64,000 nucleotides of DNA, taken from NCBI GenBank assembly GCA_947498845.1, contig CANMLX010000018.1:1-64000 (forward strand), given 5' to 3'. The DNA is from an uncultured Flavobacteriaceae bacterium (GTDB lineage: Bacteria > Bacteroidota > Bacteroidia > Flavobacteriales > Flavobacteriaceae). The number at the start of each line of letters is the position of its first letter. Positions within the stretch are counted from its first letter, which is position 1. Of the stretch, positions 7,990 to 18,012 are shown piece by piece. The notes beneath the pieces are model-generated. The model made no database searches. It was not told the DNA's origin and was given only the letters and a program-made list of their open reading frames with translations. Position numbers and translations under genes: made by a program.

Positions 7990-9782
7990 AAAAAATTATA
8001 GTTATTGGAGCCTCTGGACATGCTAGAGTAATAATAGATATTATTGAAAAACAAGGTGTTTATGAAATATTTGGATTAGTTGACAGTTTTAAAACTATAG
8101 GCAGTAAAATATACAACTATTCCATTTTAGGTACAGAAAAAGACATCCCTTATCTAGTAAAAAATCATGATATTCTTGGTGGAATAATTGCTATTGGTGA
8201 TAATTTTACTAGAATGAGCATGTATCATGAAATTCTTTCCTATAATTTAAATTTTCAATTTATATCTGCTATTCACCCCGATGCTATTATTGCAAAAAAT
8301 ATAACCTTTGGTGAAGGCACTTGCGTTATGGCAGGAGTTATAATAAATAGTGATGTAACCATAGGCAAACAATGCATTATAAATACTAAAAGTTCTATAG
8401 ATCACGAAGTAATTATTCATGATTTTTCAAGTGTATCTCCTGGTGTAACTATTGGCGGACTAAGTAACATTGATAAATGCACAGCTATTTCAATAGGTGC
8501 AACTGTATTTGAAGGAGTTAAAATTGGCAAATACACTGTAATAGGGGCATGCTCAATGGTCAATAGAGATATTGGAGATAACAAGTTAGCTTATGGAATT
8601 CCTGTGAAGGAAATAGCAAACAGAAATTCTAATGATCGGTATTTAGGAACCAATAAAACTCAGAAAGACACCAAGTATGAATTAAACCTCCATAAGATAA
8701 GATCTACACTTGACAAAAAAAAATATCAAGACATCGTCAATTCTATCGATACTAAAAATATATTTTATTCTTTAGAATATTGTAACTATTCCGAAAAAAA
8801 AACGCTTAATTACTTTGTTTTAAAAATAAACAACAAAAACAAAATAATAATGCCTTTTTACCTAACAAAGGTAAACACGACAACCTCTCCCCATACAAAA
8901 ACATATTACGATGTTACTTCGCCTTATGGCTATAGTGGCCCTTTGTATAAAAATATTACTTCAGAAAATCTTACGCTCTTTTGGAAAAAAGTTGATCAAT
9001 GGTACAAAAAAAACAATGTTGTAACAGAGTTTATTCGCTTTAACTTAAATAACAATCATAAATATTACTCTGGAAATCTAATACCATCCCTAAAAAATGT
9101 TAGAGGAGCTCTAACAAGCTATGATAGCATTTGGGGAAATTTAAAACAAAAGGTTAGAAATAATTACAGGAAAGCAGACAAAAACAATTTAAAAGCTACA
9201 TTTTACAATGAAAATATAGACAACAATATTATAGATTCTTTTTATAATATATATACAAGTACTATGCTTCGTAAGAATGCTTCTAAAAATTATTTCTATT
9301 CCAAAGACTACTTTAATGAATTAATAAAAAATAATTCAAAAAAAATTGCCATTGTTCTCATTCATAAAGATAAAATAGCTATTTCAGCTGAACTATTAAT
9401 TTTGTGTAATGACACTATATATTCGCATTTGGGAGGTACTTTATCAGAGTATTTTGATTTAAGACCTAATGATTTTTTAAAAATAGAAACTACAAAATGG
9501 GGAATAGAGAATGGAAAATCTCATTATGTCCTTGGTGGTGGTAGAAAAGATTATGATGGCCTATACAATTACAAGAAAGCTTTTTTCCCAAAAGAACAAG
9601 ATTCTACGTTCTATACAGGAAGAAAAATTATAAATTATGACATTTATAAAAAATTAGCTGGTGGAAATCTCAAAAATAATTCGGATATTAACATCCTGAT
9701 TAATGACCCTGAATCATACTTTCCTATTTATAAGAAATTACAAATTAACGACCCTGTCTTTCTTACAGAAAGAATTGAATAA
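7986..9782 (+). CDS. NeuD/PglD acyltransferase fused to FemAB/GNAT-like domain, copy 1
   Basis: This is a two-domain protein of 598 residues. Residues 1-212 are a PglD/NeuD sugar acyltransferase (VIGASGHARVIID at 6-18; hexapeptide repeats about 97-195; general-base region SSIDHE with His140; late GIPVKEI). Residues about 228-560 resemble FemAB or GNAT-type acyl/aminoacyl transferases: SPYGYSGPL (312-320), WKKVDQWYKKNNVVTEFIRF, NLKQKVRNNYRKADKNN (385-401), then SHLGGTLSEYF and YVLGGGRKDYDGLYNYKK. Separate proteins with this second domain add amino-acyl or acyl groups. The inference is that one polypeptide puts two different groups on a sugar. The start overlaps the previous stop. A paralogue follows 79 bases later. 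Confidence 0.82.
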   Translation: MKKIIVIGASGHARVIIDIIEKQGVYEIFGLVDSFKTIGSKIYNYSILGTEKDIPYLVKNHDILGGIIAIGDNFTRMSMYHEILSYNLNFQFISAIHPDAIIAKNITFGEGTCVMAGVIINSDVTIGKQCIINTKSSIDHEVIIHDFSSVSPGVTIGGLSNIDKCTAISIGATVFEGVKIGKYTVIGACSMVNRDIGDNKLAYGIPVKEIANRNSNDRYLGTNKTQKDTKYELNLHKIRSTLDKKKYQDIVNSIDTKNIFYSLEYCNYSEKKTLNYFVLKINNKNKIIMPFYLTKVNTTTSPHTKTYYDVTSPYGYSGPLYKNITSENLTLFWKKVDQWYKKNNVVTEFIRFNLNNNHKYYSGNLIPSLKNVRGALTSYDSIWGNLKQKVRNNYRKADKNNLKATFYNENIDNNIIDSFYNIYTSTMLRKNASKNYFYSKDYFNELIKNNSKKIAIVLIHKDKIAISAELLILCNDTIYSHLGGTLSEYFDLRPNDFLKIETTKWGIENGKSHYVLGGGRKDYDGLYNYKKAFFPKEQDSTFYTGRKIINYDIYKKLAGGNLKNNSDINILINDPESYFPIYKKLQINDPVFLTERIE

Positions 9783-9861
9783 ATTATCGAAGTATTAACT
9801 ATATTTTAAATAGATTACATACAAAATTATCATATTTATAGAGATAACTTTTTAGTTACCC

Positions 9862-11625
9862 ATGAAAAAAATTGTAATAGTTGGCACTTCTGGACATGCA
9901 AAAGTAATTATAGATATAATTGAACAACAAAAAGTTTATTCTATTTTTGGGTTAATTGATAGTTTTAAAAAAAAAGACGACAAAGTATACAATTATTCTA
10001 TTTTAGGTACAGAAAAAAACATACCGTATCTAGTAGAAAAGGAAGGAGTTTATGGAGGCTTTATTGCAATAGGAGATAATTTCACTAGAATGAAATTATA
10101 TCATGAAATATCTTCCTATGATATTGATTTTAAATTCATTAGCGCAATTCACCCAAATGCTTCAATAGGAAAAAATGTAAAAATTAATTCTGGAACGTGT
10201 ATAATGGGAGGATCTGTTGTTAATAGTGATGCTAAAATAGGTAAGCAATGTATAATTAATACTAAAAGTTCTGTTGGTCATGATGTGAAAATTAAAGATT
10301 TCTCAAGTATATCTCCTGGTGTTACCCTTGGAGGAGCTACTATAGTAGGAAAGTGCACTGCTATATCAATAGGCGCGACCGTTATAGAAGGTATTGAAAT
10401 TGGTAAGCATAGTGTTATTGGAGCATGCTCTATGGTAAATAAAGATATTGGAGACAATAAACTTGCCTTTGGTATTCCTGCTAAAGAAATTAATAATCGA
10501 AATTCTAACGATAAATATTTAGGCATCAAAAAAGTAAAAAAAGAAAAACATTACAGTCTTAAATTTTACACCATAAATTGTAAAAAATCTAAGAAAAAGT
10601 ACTTAGCCTTTTTACAAGAATTAGATAGTAATAATATATTCTATTCTTTAGAATATTCTAATAACTATAAAAAACAGACCTATAGCTACTTTGTTCTAAA
10701 GTATCAAGGTATTGCTAAAATAATAATGCCTATAAGCCTTATTAAAATTAGTAGTAAAGAGAATATCCCTTTATCAAAAACGTATTACGATGCAGTTTCT
10801 CCATATGGTTACAGTGGTCCTTTATGCGAAAATGCATCTAATAAAGATCTTAAAGTATTCTGGAAAAAAGTTGACAAATGGTACTCTAAAAATAATGTAG
10901 TTACAGAGTTTATTCGTTTTAATTTGAATAATAATTATATTAATTACTCTGGATATTTAATCCCTTCTTTAAAAAACGTAAAAGGAGAATTAAAAAGTTT
11001 TGAATATGTATGGAACAATTTAAAACAAAAAGTTAGAAATAATTACAGAAGAGCTACTAAAAACAATTTAAAAGCCGTATTTCATTATAATTCTATTGGT
11101 GAGAGTGCTATTAATCACTTTCACACAATCTATACAAAAACAATGGAAAGGAATGACGCTTCTAAAAACTACTATTATCCAAAAATCTATTTTGAAGAAT
11201 TAACTCAAAACAATCCAAAAAGTACAGTTCTGGTTATAGTTTATAAGGAGGATATTCCTATTTCTACCGAATTAATTGTAATAGTTAACGATACCATGTA
11301 TTCCCATTTAGGAGGCACATTATCTGACTATTTTGATCTTAGGCCTAATGATTTTTTAAAAATTGAAGCTATAAAATGGGCCATACAAAAAGACATTAAA
11401 TATTATGCCCTAGGAGGAGGAAGAAAAGATCATGATGGATTGTATAATTATAAAAAATCTTTTTTCCCAAAAGACAAAGACATGGTCTACCATACAGGAA
11501 GAAAAGTTGTCAACAAGGAAATTTATAATAAATTAACAGGAAACATTACTCCTGAATGTACCGAAATAGATGATAGTTTAATTACCAATCCACTTTCATT
11601 TTTCCCTGCTTATAATAAGAAATAA
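9862..11625 (+). CDS. NeuD/PglD acyltransferase fused to FemAB/GNAT-like domain, copy 2
   Basis: This 587-residue paralogue of the preceding gene matches it along the whole length: VGTSGHAKVIID, hexapeptide repeats with TKSSVGHDVK, then the FemAB/GNAT-like half with SPYGYSGPL, NLKQKVRNNYRRATKNN and LGGGRKDHDGLYNYKK. The pair looks like a tandem duplication that kept both domains. Divergence is spread over both halves and the key motifs are intact in each, so both copies are probably functional and may differ in donor or sugar. It converges on the methyltransferase gene with a 39-bp gap. Confidence 0.82.
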   Translation: MKKIVIVGTSGHAKVIIDIIEQQKVYSIFGLIDSFKKKDDKVYNYSILGTEKNIPYLVEKEGVYGGFIAIGDNFTRMKLYHEISSYDIDFKFISAIHPNASIGKNVKINSGTCIMGGSVVNSDAKIGKQCIINTKSSVGHDVKIKDFSSISPGVTLGGATIVGKCTAISIGATVIEGIEIGKHSVIGACSMVNKDIGDNKLAFGIPAKEINNRNSNDKYLGIKKVKKEKHYSLKFYTINCKKSKKKYLAFLQELDSNNIFYSLEYSNNYKKQTYSYFVLKYQGIAKIIMPISLIKISSKENIPLSKTYYDAVSPYGYSGPLCENASNKDLKVFWKKVDKWYSKNNVVTEFIRFNLNNNYINYSGYLIPSLKNVKGELKSFEYVWNNLKQKVRNNYRRATKNNLKAVFHYNSIGESAINHFHTIYTKTMERNDASKNYYYPKIYFEELTQNNPKSTVLVIVYKEDIPISTELIVIVNDTMYSHLGGTLSDYFDLRPNDFLKIEAIKWAIQKDIKYYALGGGRKDHDGLYNYKKSFFPKDKDMVYHTGRKVVNKEIYNKLTGNITPECTEIDDSLITNPLSFFPAYNKK

Positions 11626-11664
11626 CCATTTTTTTTCAATCATTTCAAATAAGAAATGGCATAC

Positions 11665-12375
11665 CTATTTTTTTTCACACACAATAAAAAAAGTACGTCC
11701 TTTTTTTTGAACTAATTTTTCATGAGTATAAAAATTTGTAATTGTTAGGCCTACATCTTCTAACATTTTAAAAATATGACTCTTTTTCGCCCACAAAATC
11801 CCCTGTTGATCTTTTCTAAAAAAAGTTTTGTTAACTTCTGGTAAATAATACTTGAGCATTTTTCTACCAAAAAGTAATCTCGCACTATTAATAATAAAAC
11901 TTAATATTGGATTATACCATCTGGAATCCCAATCTAAAAAACTAAAAATATAGACACTATTTTTGGCACCAACTCTATATGCTTCTTTTATAGCCATACT
12001 CAAATGTTTTTGAGGCACCATACATAAAACCTGCTGTAAGTAAACTAAATAATCAAATTTCTCATCTTTAAAACTACTCAAGTCTGCAGCATCATTTACA
12101 GAAAAATTAACTTTTGATTTGTTTTTTTTAGCCTTATTATTGGCTATATCTATCATTTCAGGAATAACATCAAAAGCATGAATATTCTTAAAACTTAGAG
12201 ACTCCTCAATAAAAAAAGACATAACACCTCCTCCAGTACCCGCCTCCAAAACACTTAAATCACTATTTAATAAATAATTATTCAGGATAAACCGTTCCTG
12301 GTCATAAATATTCTCTCTGCCTGCCCATCCATTAATAACCTGTTCTGAAAATCTCTTAGAAAAATTTTGTGCCAT
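11665..12375 (-). CDS. Class I SAM-dependent methyltransferase
   Basis: This 236-residue protein has a Rossmann methyltransferase domain. Motif I is VLEAGTGGGVMSFF (about 42-55), followed by an acidic turn (FDVIPEMIDIANNKAK), VNDAADLSSF and FDYLVYLQQVLCMVP. The C-terminal third has a hydrophobic stretch around NPILSFIINSARLLFG, a lid or membrane-associating segment. The position in a polysaccharide locus beside a carbamoyltransferase suggests O-methylation of a glycan or precursor, but nothing in the sequence fixes the substrate. It is transcribed away from the acyltransferases and may share a transcript with the carbamoyltransferase upstream. Confidence 0.8.
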   Translation of the reverse strand: MAQNFSKRFSEQVINGWAGRENIYDQERFILNNYLLNSDLSVLEAGTGGGVMSFFIEESLSFKNIHAFDVIPEMIDIANNKAKKNKSKVNFSVNDAADLSSFKDEKFDYLVYLQQVLCMVPQKHLSMAIKEAYRVGAKNSVYIFSFLDWDSRWYNPILSFIINSARLLFGRKMLKYYLPEVNKTFFRKDQQGILWAKKSHIFKMLEDVGLTITNFYTHEKLVQKKGRTFFIVCEKK

Positions 12376-12508
12376 ACTATTCTAAATAACGAGTTACTAA
12401 CATTAAAAGGTTAGTACAGTAAAATACTATATCCTTCTTTATAATACAACTGTTATAATATCTATATCTGTGTTAAGAATTAAGAAAATAAATTCCACAT
12501 AAATTTAG

Positions 12509-14203
12509 TTAATATTTTTTTGAAATAAGAAAATTATCAATAATTAAATAATCCAATCCTGTTGAAAAAAAGCACCTTATAGCATCCTGAGGCGACTCAA
12601 CCACAGGTTCTCCTTGTATATTAAAACTGGTATTAAGAACAACAGGAACTCCTGTTTTATCACCTAATGCTTTAATTAAATTATAATAACGTTCGTTATA
12701 TTCCTTATTAACTGTTTGTAGTCTTGCACTGCCGTCAACATGAGTCACAGCTGGAATAACATCTTGCTTTTCTTTTAGTACATTACATACCTTTAGCATA
12801 AAAGGAGCTTCCACTTCTAAATCAAAAAAGGCATTTTTAGCCTCTGGTATTGTAGACGGAGCAAATGGGCGGTAAGCTTCTCTAAATTTAACCTCTGCAT
12901 TAATTTTGTCTTTCATTTGCGGAAATGCAGGATTAGCCAAAATACTTCTATTTCCAAGCGCTCTAGGGCCAATTTCCATGGCGCCCTGAAACCAACCAAT
13001 AATATTACCATCCTTTAAAAGGTTTGCTGTTGCATCATAAATATCCTCATGATAATCATATTGCAATTTTGCACCTTTAAGTACTTTTTCAACCTGTTCT
13101 CTTGTATAAGATGTTCCAACATATGGGTTAGAATGCACGAAATTTCTTTCTTTTTTAAAAATGCCATTATACAAATAATAAGCTGCTCCTATTGCTGTTC
13201 CATTATCTCCTGCTGCTGGCATTACGTATACATCTTCAAAAGGACTTTCTCTAACTATTCTTCCGTTCATAACACTGTTTAAAGAAACACCTCCTGAAAT
13301 AACGAGATGTTTTGCCTTTGTTTTGTTATAAAGAATATCACAAATCTCTAAAACTTTATTTTCTAAAACTTTTTGAAAGGCCGCCGCCACATCCATATGA
13401 TGCTTTTTAAAATCCTCCCCTTTTTTCCTTGGCTCACCAAAAATTTTATGGAATTTTTCAGAACATCTTTTCCAACTCATGTTTTGGTAATTAAAGTAAC
13501 TCAAATCAAATATTAGCTGTCCATTACTATCAACACTAACCATTTTAGTAACTTCGTCTAAAAACACGTTAGGGTCTCCCATAGGAGCCAATCCCATTGT
13601 TTTTCCTTCGTCATAACTCGTCCTAAACCCACAAAATTGGGTTACAGCTTCGTAAAACGATCCTAATGAATTTGGAAAAAAACTTTGATTCAAACATTCA
13701 ACCGTAGTATCTTTTCCATAACCTAACCATGTGGTAGCCCACTCTCCAGATCCATCAACACCTAACAAAGCTGCTTCTTTATATGGTGATACAAAAAAGC
13801 TCCCAGCAGCATGACTTAAATGATGCTGAATAAAATGGACTTCTGGTCCTTCTTTTTTACTATCCCAATGATACCCAAACCAATTCCAAAAGCTTTTTTG
13901 CTTATTGTAGCCATGTACCAATTCGTGATTTATAAAAGGCTTTATAGTTTTTAGATTCTTTAAACCATAAGCTACTTTCTTACCCATGTTATGGGTAGGT
14001 TTTATAGACACTGCTATGTGATCTATGTCATTATAGTCTAAATTTGCAATTTTTAAGCATCGATCTATAGCTAACATAGGAAAAGCTCTAGTATGCTTAT
14101 CTCTATTAAGCCTCTCTTCTTCGATTGCAGCTACTAACTGACCATCTTTAACTATACATGCTGTTGAATCGTGGAAATAATAATTTAACCCAAGAATAAC
14201 CAT
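12509..14203 (-). CDS. NodU/CmcH-family O-carbamoyltransferase
   Basis: This 564-residue protein makes carbamoyl-adenylate from carbamoyl phosphate and ATP and moves the carbamoyl group to a hydroxyl, here probably on a sugar. The N-terminal ASKHA/Kae1-like domain shows LGLNYYFHDSTACIV, the metal-site region IQHHLSHAAGSF, GVDGSGEW and ISGGVSLNSVMNGR. The C-terminal YrdC-like domain has EIGPRALGNRSILANP and RPFAPSTIPE. The length is normal for the family. Carbamoylation joins acylation and methylation as predicted decorations in this locus. Confidence 0.9.
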   Translation of the reverse strand: MVILGLNYYFHDSTACIVKDGQLVAAIEEERLNRDKHTRAFPMLAIDRCLKIANLDYNDIDHIAVSIKPTHNMGKKVAYGLKNLKTIKPFINHELVHGYNKQKSFWNWFGYHWDSKKEGPEVHFIQHHLSHAAGSFFVSPYKEAALLGVDGSGEWATTWLGYGKDTTVECLNQSFFPNSLGSFYEAVTQFCGFRTSYDEGKTMGLAPMGDPNVFLDEVTKMVSVDSNGQLIFDLSYFNYQNMSWKRCSEKFHKIFGEPRKKGEDFKKHHMDVAAAFQKVLENKVLEICDILYNKTKAKHLVISGGVSLNSVMNGRIVRESPFEDVYVMPAAGDNGTAIGAAYYLYNGIFKKERNFVHSNPYVGTSYTREQVEKVLKGAKLQYDYHEDIYDATANLLKDGNIIGWFQGAMEIGPRALGNRSILANPAFPQMKDKINAEVKFREAYRPFAPSTIPEAKNAFFDLEVEAPFMLKVCNVLKEKQDVIPAVTHVDGSARLQTVNKEYNERYYNLIKALGDKTGVPVVLNTSFNIQGEPVVESPQDAIRCFFSTGLDYLIIDNFLISKKY

Positions 14204-14286
14204 TTTTCTATTTAAATAAAGAATTAATATCTAGCCTGTTTACGTAAAAACATAAAAAGAGCGCAATTTAACGCTTCTTTTATCTA

Positions 14287-14448
14287 ATACCATTTACACC
14301 TTGAAATTACTCAATAAAAACAAGCTTTTTTTGCACTATGTTTCAAAATAAAAAATCACCGTAGCTAATACTACGACTCATTTTTCTTTTTCACCTAATA
14401 CAAAAAATCATCATTTTCTTTTGGGTGATTTCAAAATATAACTGATAT
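14287..14448. repeat. Palindromic element, family 1, copy A
   Basis: A long imperfect inverted repeat has arms 14287-14313 and 14422-14448 (ATACCATTTACACCTTGAAA-type). Its centre, CCGTAGCTAATACTACG (14359-14375), nearly matches the centres of the copies at 22764 and 43114. It is intergenic, with no ORF. Confidence 0.6.
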
Positions 14449-14638
14449 AAATCTATTTTACGATTTTTCAAAAAATACTATTAATAAAAACGTAGGTTCG
14501 CCTCTGTTTTATTGGGGAAATAACTAAAGACATGTTGTGTTTTAATGAGAAAACAGTATTCATTTTGATCACTATCAATTTATTACAAAAAAAATATATT
14601 TTCTAAAGACACTATAAGTGCTAAAATATTTCACCAAC

Positions 14639-14670
14639 AAGCCCTTATAACAAAACTACATTAGGGGCTT
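14639..14670 (-). terminator. purC: Probable purC terminator hairpin
   Basis: AAGCCCTTA (14639-14647) pairs with TAGGGGCTT (14662-14670) with one mismatch, about 60-90 bases past the purC stop. The T-run on the minus strand is weak. Confidence 0.4.
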
Positions 14671-14730
14671 ATGACGCAAAAATTTAGCAAACCTAACAAA
14701 GGGAGAAAGATTTATTTTTTATTAAAAAAA

Positions 14731-15678
14731 TTATTTTAAATATTCTAATACATTATTTTCAATACGCTTATTAATATTACTAACATCTGCTTTTACAAAG
14801 GTTTCACCTGTAATATTTTCATATAATTCTATATAGCGTTCACTTACTGTTTCTATATACGCATCACTCATAAAAGGCACCGTTTGTCCTTCTAAGCCTT
14901 GAAAGTTATTAGAAATTAACCACTGGCGTACAAATTCTTTTGAGAGTTGCTTTTGTGGTTCTCCTTTTTCTTGACGCTCTTGATAACCTTCAGCATAAAA
15001 ATAACGTGAGGAATCTGGGGTATGAATTTCATCTATTAGTAAAATCTGCCCATCTTTGGTTTTTCCAAATTCGTATTTTGTATCTACCAAAATTAATCCT
15101 CGGGATGCAGCTATCTCAGACCCCCTTTTAAATAATTTACGCGTGTAATCTTCAAGAATTATATAATCCTCTTTAGAAACGATACCTCTTGCCAGTATAT
15201 CTTCGCGAGATATGTCTTCGTCATGATCTCCTTTTTCTGCTTTAGTAGCAGGTGTAATAATTGGCTCAGGAAAAGCATCGTTTTCTTTCATTCCTTCTGG
15301 CATTGGCACACCACACAACATGCGTTTACCAGCTTTATATTCACGTGCAGCATGACCAGACATATAACCACGTATCACCATTTCTACCTTGAAAGGTTCG
15401 CATAAATGCCCCACTGCAACATTGGGATCTGGTGCCGCGGTTAACCAATTAGGCACTAGATCTTCTGTAGCAGCCATCATTTTAGTAGCTATCTGATTTA
15501 GGATTTGGCCTTTGTAAGGGATGCCCTTTGGCATTACAACATCAAACGCCGATAAGCGATCTGTTGCTATCATGATAAGCTCTTTATCATTTATATTGTA
15601 TACTTCTCTTACTTTTCCCTTGTATACATTTTTTTGACCTGGAAAATTAAAGTTTGTGTCTATTATGGTATTACTCAT
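14731..15678 (-). CDS. purC: Phosphoribosylaminoimidazole-succinocarboxamide synthase
   Basis: SAICAR synthase (315 residues) joins CAIR and aspartate with ATP in purine synthesis, in the cytoplasm. It shows the family landmarks GKVREVYNI and [20 protein letters not shown], then [33 protein letters not shown] and [11 protein letters not shown] near the C-terminal third. The length fits the longer yeast-like form seen in Bacteroidota. The start [10 protein letters not shown] has no competing upstream start. It lies on the same strand as the PhoH gene but is separated from it by a 174-bp gap containing heptamer repeats. Confidence 0.97.
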   Translation of the reverse strand: MSNTIIDTNFNFPGQKNVYKGKVREVYNINDKELIMIATDRLSAFDVVMPKGIPYKGQILNQIATKMMAATEDLVPNWLTAAPDPNVAVGHLCEPFKVEMVIRGYMSGHAAREYKAGKRMLCGVPMPEGMKENDAFPEPIITPATKAEKGDHDEDISREDILARGIVSKEDYIILEDYTRKLFKRGSEIAASRGLILVDTKYEFGKTKDGQILLIDEIHTPDSSRYFYAEGYQERQEKGEPQKQLSKEFVRQWLISNNFQGLEGQTVPFMSDAYIETVSERYIELYENITGETFVKADVSNINKRIENNVLEYLK

Positions 15679-15780
15679 CTATGGATGTTCAATCGTTTAT
15701 TTGTTGAATCGTTTTGCGTTCTACTTCTACAAGCGCAGTGTAACAGCTACTTTTAATTTGCTGCTCCTAACAACAACTGC

Positions 15781-15843
15781 CTACTGTCTACTGTCTACTT
15801 TCTACTGCCTACTGCCTACTGCCTACTGTCTATTGTCTATTGC
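15781..15843. repeat. Heptamer tandem repeat (CTACTGY), nine units
   Basis: Nine consecutive 7-base units, CTACTGT or CTACTGC with CTACTTT and CTATTGY variants, fill 15781-15843 between the PhoH stop and the purC start. The period is exactly 7, without indels. It is not a CRISPR: there are no spacers. Confidence 0.9.
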
Positions 15844-15852
15844 GTACTAAAA

Positions 15853-16806
15853 TCAATCTCTATTTTCTATACTCTTGTATGCTTCTATAACTTTCTTTAC
15901 CAATTTATGGCGTATCACATCTTTATCATCTAAAAATACTATACCAACGCCTTCTACATTTTTTAAAATCAATAAAGCTTCCTTCAATCCAGAAATAGTG
16001 CGACGAGGTAAATCTATCTGCCCCGGGTCTCCAGTTAGTAAAAACTTAGCATTTTTCCCCATACGGGTTAAAAACATTTTCATTTGTGCATGTGTGGTAT
16101 TTTGACCTTCATCCAGAATTACAAAAGCATTATCTAATGTTCTTCCGCGCATGAACGCTAGTGGTGCTATTTGTATCGTACCGTTTTCTATATAGTGTGC
16201 TAATTTTTCTGCAGCTATCATATCACGTAACGCATCATATAAAGGTTGCATATAAGGATCTAACTTTTCTTGTAAGTCTCCAGGTAAAAAACCGAGATTC
16301 TCCCCTGCTTCTACTGCAGGTCTTGTTAAAATAATACGTTTTACTTCCTTATTTTTAAGCGCTTGAACTGCTAAAGCTACACCTGTATATGTTTTTCCTG
16401 TTCCTGCCGGTCCTATTGCAAAAACCATATCGTTTTTACGCATACTTTCTACCAATTTACGTTGGTTAACAGTTTGCGCTTTAATAAGCTTTCCTCCTAC
16501 GCCATGTACTATAACTTCTCCACTCTGCTTAGATGTATTGTACTCATCACTACTTTGACTCGTTAAGACACGCTCTATAGAATTTTCATCTAACTTGTTA
16601 TACTTTGCAAAATGTTTTAATAGCATAGTCATACGGCGATCAAATTCTTCCAGCAATTCTTCATCACCGAAAGCTTTGATTTTATTACCTCTTGCTACAA
16701 TTTTTAGTTTTGGAAAATATTTTTTTAGAAGTTCTATATTAGCATTTTGAGCTCCAAAAAACTCTTTTGGAGTAATCTCTTCAAGTTCAATAATAATTTC
16801 GTTCAA
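15853..16806 (-). CDS. PhoH-family P-loop ATPase
   Basis: This 317-residue cytoplasmic ATPase of the PhoH/YbeZ family is linked elsewhere to RNA metabolism and YbeY. It has an N-terminal KH-like segment (about 1-70), Walker A GPAGTGKT (132-139), [17 protein letters not shown], and Walker [11 protein letters not shown] followed by [10 protein letters not shown], the family hallmark. The length is typical. It sits between purC and a divergent SAM-hydrolase operon. The molecular role in Flavobacteria is not established. Confidence 0.93.
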   Translation of the reverse strand: MNEIIIELEEITPKEFFGAQNANIELLKKYFPKLKIVARGNKIKAFGDEELLEEFDRRMTMLLKHFAKYNKLDENSIERVLTSQSSDEYNTSKQSGEVIVHGVGGKLIKAQTVNQRKLVESMRKNDMVFAIGPAGTGKTYTGVALAVQALKNKEVKRIILTRPAVEAGENLGFLPGDLQEKLDPYMQPLYDALRDMIAAEKLAHYIENGTIQIAPLAFMRGRTLDNAFVILDEGQNTTHAQMKMFLTRMGKNAKFLLTGDPGQIDLPRRTISGLKEALLILKNVEGVGIVFLDDKDVIRHKLVKKVIEAYKSIENRD

Positions 16807-17139
16807 AAGCGTTTATTTTATGTTTTTATTGTAGAACTTATCCTGATTTTTTATTTCCTTAAAATGGATAAAACTCAACCACTCTTGCCACTTTTTTTCA
16901 TTCATAGTACTCCTAACTTTAAAAAAGCACCATTTTAGTTAAATTTTAGCTTATTTTAGGTTGAAAATAAAAAGTCATGATTAATTCATGATTTTAAGAC
17001 TTTACACACCTACATTTTTTTCACTTGAAAAACGATTATCGAAAACGAAATTTTATGTAGGTTTGTTACATTATCTCTTTAAACCCAAAAATACATAAAT
17101 TTGGAGGGTTAACATTAAAAACATATCAACAATTTGCCA
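16807..17139. other. Divergent promoter region, PhoH / SAM hydrolase
   Basis: No ORF or long repeat is visible in this 333-bp gap. It contains a small near-palindrome (CATGATTAATTCATG) around 16976 and a -7-like element at 17096-17103 for the plus-strand operon. Confidence 0.5.
17096..17103 (+). promoter_or_regulatory. -7-like promoter element for the SAM hydrolase operon
   Basis: TAAATTTG matches TAnnTTTG and lies 37 bases before the ATG at 17140. The next four open frames follow with overlaps or short gaps and could share this promoter. Confidence 0.45.
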
Positions 17140-18012
17140 ATGGCAATCATTACGCTAACAACAGACTTTGGTGAAAAGGATCACTTTACTGGTGCTACAA
17201 AAGGCGCTATTTATAGTGAGCTACCTAATGTGAAAATTGTTGATATCTCACATAGGGTTTCTCCGTTTAATATCTCTGAAGCCGCTTACATTATAAAAAA
17301 CGCTTTTAGTAGTTTCCCTAGAGGTACTATACATATTATTGGTATTGATTCTGAAATTAATATTGAAAATAAACATATTGCATTAAAGCTAGACGGGCAT
17401 TTTTTTATTTGTGCCAATAATGGAATTATAAGTATGATTTGTGCAGAAATTTCACCAGAAAAAATTGTGAAAATCAATATTCATAACGCTATCCAAACCA
17501 GTTTTCCCGTTTTAGATGTGTTTGTTAAAGTGGCATGCCATATAGCTCGAGGAGGCACATTGGATGTTATTGGAAAACCTATTACAATAGAAAATATTAA
17601 ACCTATAAAAAATATAGTTCCTTATATAAATGAAGATAAAACTAAAATTATTGGTCGTGTAATTTATATTGATAATTATGGTAATGTTATTACAAATATT
17701 AAACGTAAGTTTTTTGAAATCCTTCAAAAAGGGCGCAATTTTGAAATTACCGTAAGACATTATAAGTTTAAAACCATTTACAATAAATATAGTGATATTG
17801 TAAATTTTGATATTCCTGAAGAAAAACGAAATAACGAAGGTAGAGGATTAGTCGTTTTTAATTCCAGTGATTTTCTGGAAATTGCATTGTATAAAAGCAA
17901 CCCAGAAACCCATGGGAGTGCTGCTTCCTTAATGGGACTAAAAGTCATGGATACCATTAGTATCGATTTTATTCCAAATCCTGTACTTTCAGAAAAGGAG
18001 AATTTGTTTTAA
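17140..18012 (+). CDS. S-adenosyl-L-methionine hydrolase (DUF62 family)
   Basis: This 290-residue protein belongs to the SAM hydroxide adenosyltransferase family, which splits SAM into adenosine and methionine using an activated water; fluorinases and chlorinases are relatives. The ATG at 17140 (MAIITLTTDFGEKDHF) is preferred to the in-frame TTG at 17134. Family features are LTTDFG, VDISHRVSPFNISEAAYI, a central FICANNGIIS, YIDNYGNVITNI and late GLVVFNSSDFLEIA. No long halogenase-type loop is apparent. Its stop is directly followed by the ATG of a small membrane protein gene. Confidence 0.9.
   Translation: MAIITLTTDFGEKDHFTGATKGAIYSELPNVKIVDISHRVSPFNISEAAYIIKNAFSSFPRGTIHIIGIDSEINIENKHIALKLDGHFFICANNGIISMICAEISPEKIVKINIHNAIQTSFPVLDVFVKVACHIARGGTLDVIGKPITIENIKPIKNIVPYINEDKTKIIGRVIYIDNYGNVITNIKRKFFEILQKGRNFEITVRHYKFKTIYNKYSDIVNFDIPEEKRNNEGRGLVVFNSSDFLEIALYKSNPETHGSAASLMGLKVMDTISIDFIPNPVLSEKENLF

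Larger units (their letters stand above)
14204..14730. other. 527-bp gap with palindromic element and terminator
   Basis: There is no gene between the carbamoyltransferase start and the purC stop. It holds palindromic element copy A (14287-14448) and a purC-side hairpin (14639-14670). The remainder is AT-rich without visible structure. Confidence 0.6.

Noticed and set aside
15781..15843. Possible CRISPR array
   Set aside because: Units are contiguous 7-mers without spacers and no cas gene is present; the same applies to 33275-33316.
15656..15850. Plus-strand open frame across the purC start and the heptamer array (64 codons)
   Set aside because: It reads antisense to purC and then translates the 7-base repeat ([16 protein letters not shown]); no family, no leader, purely repeat-derived.
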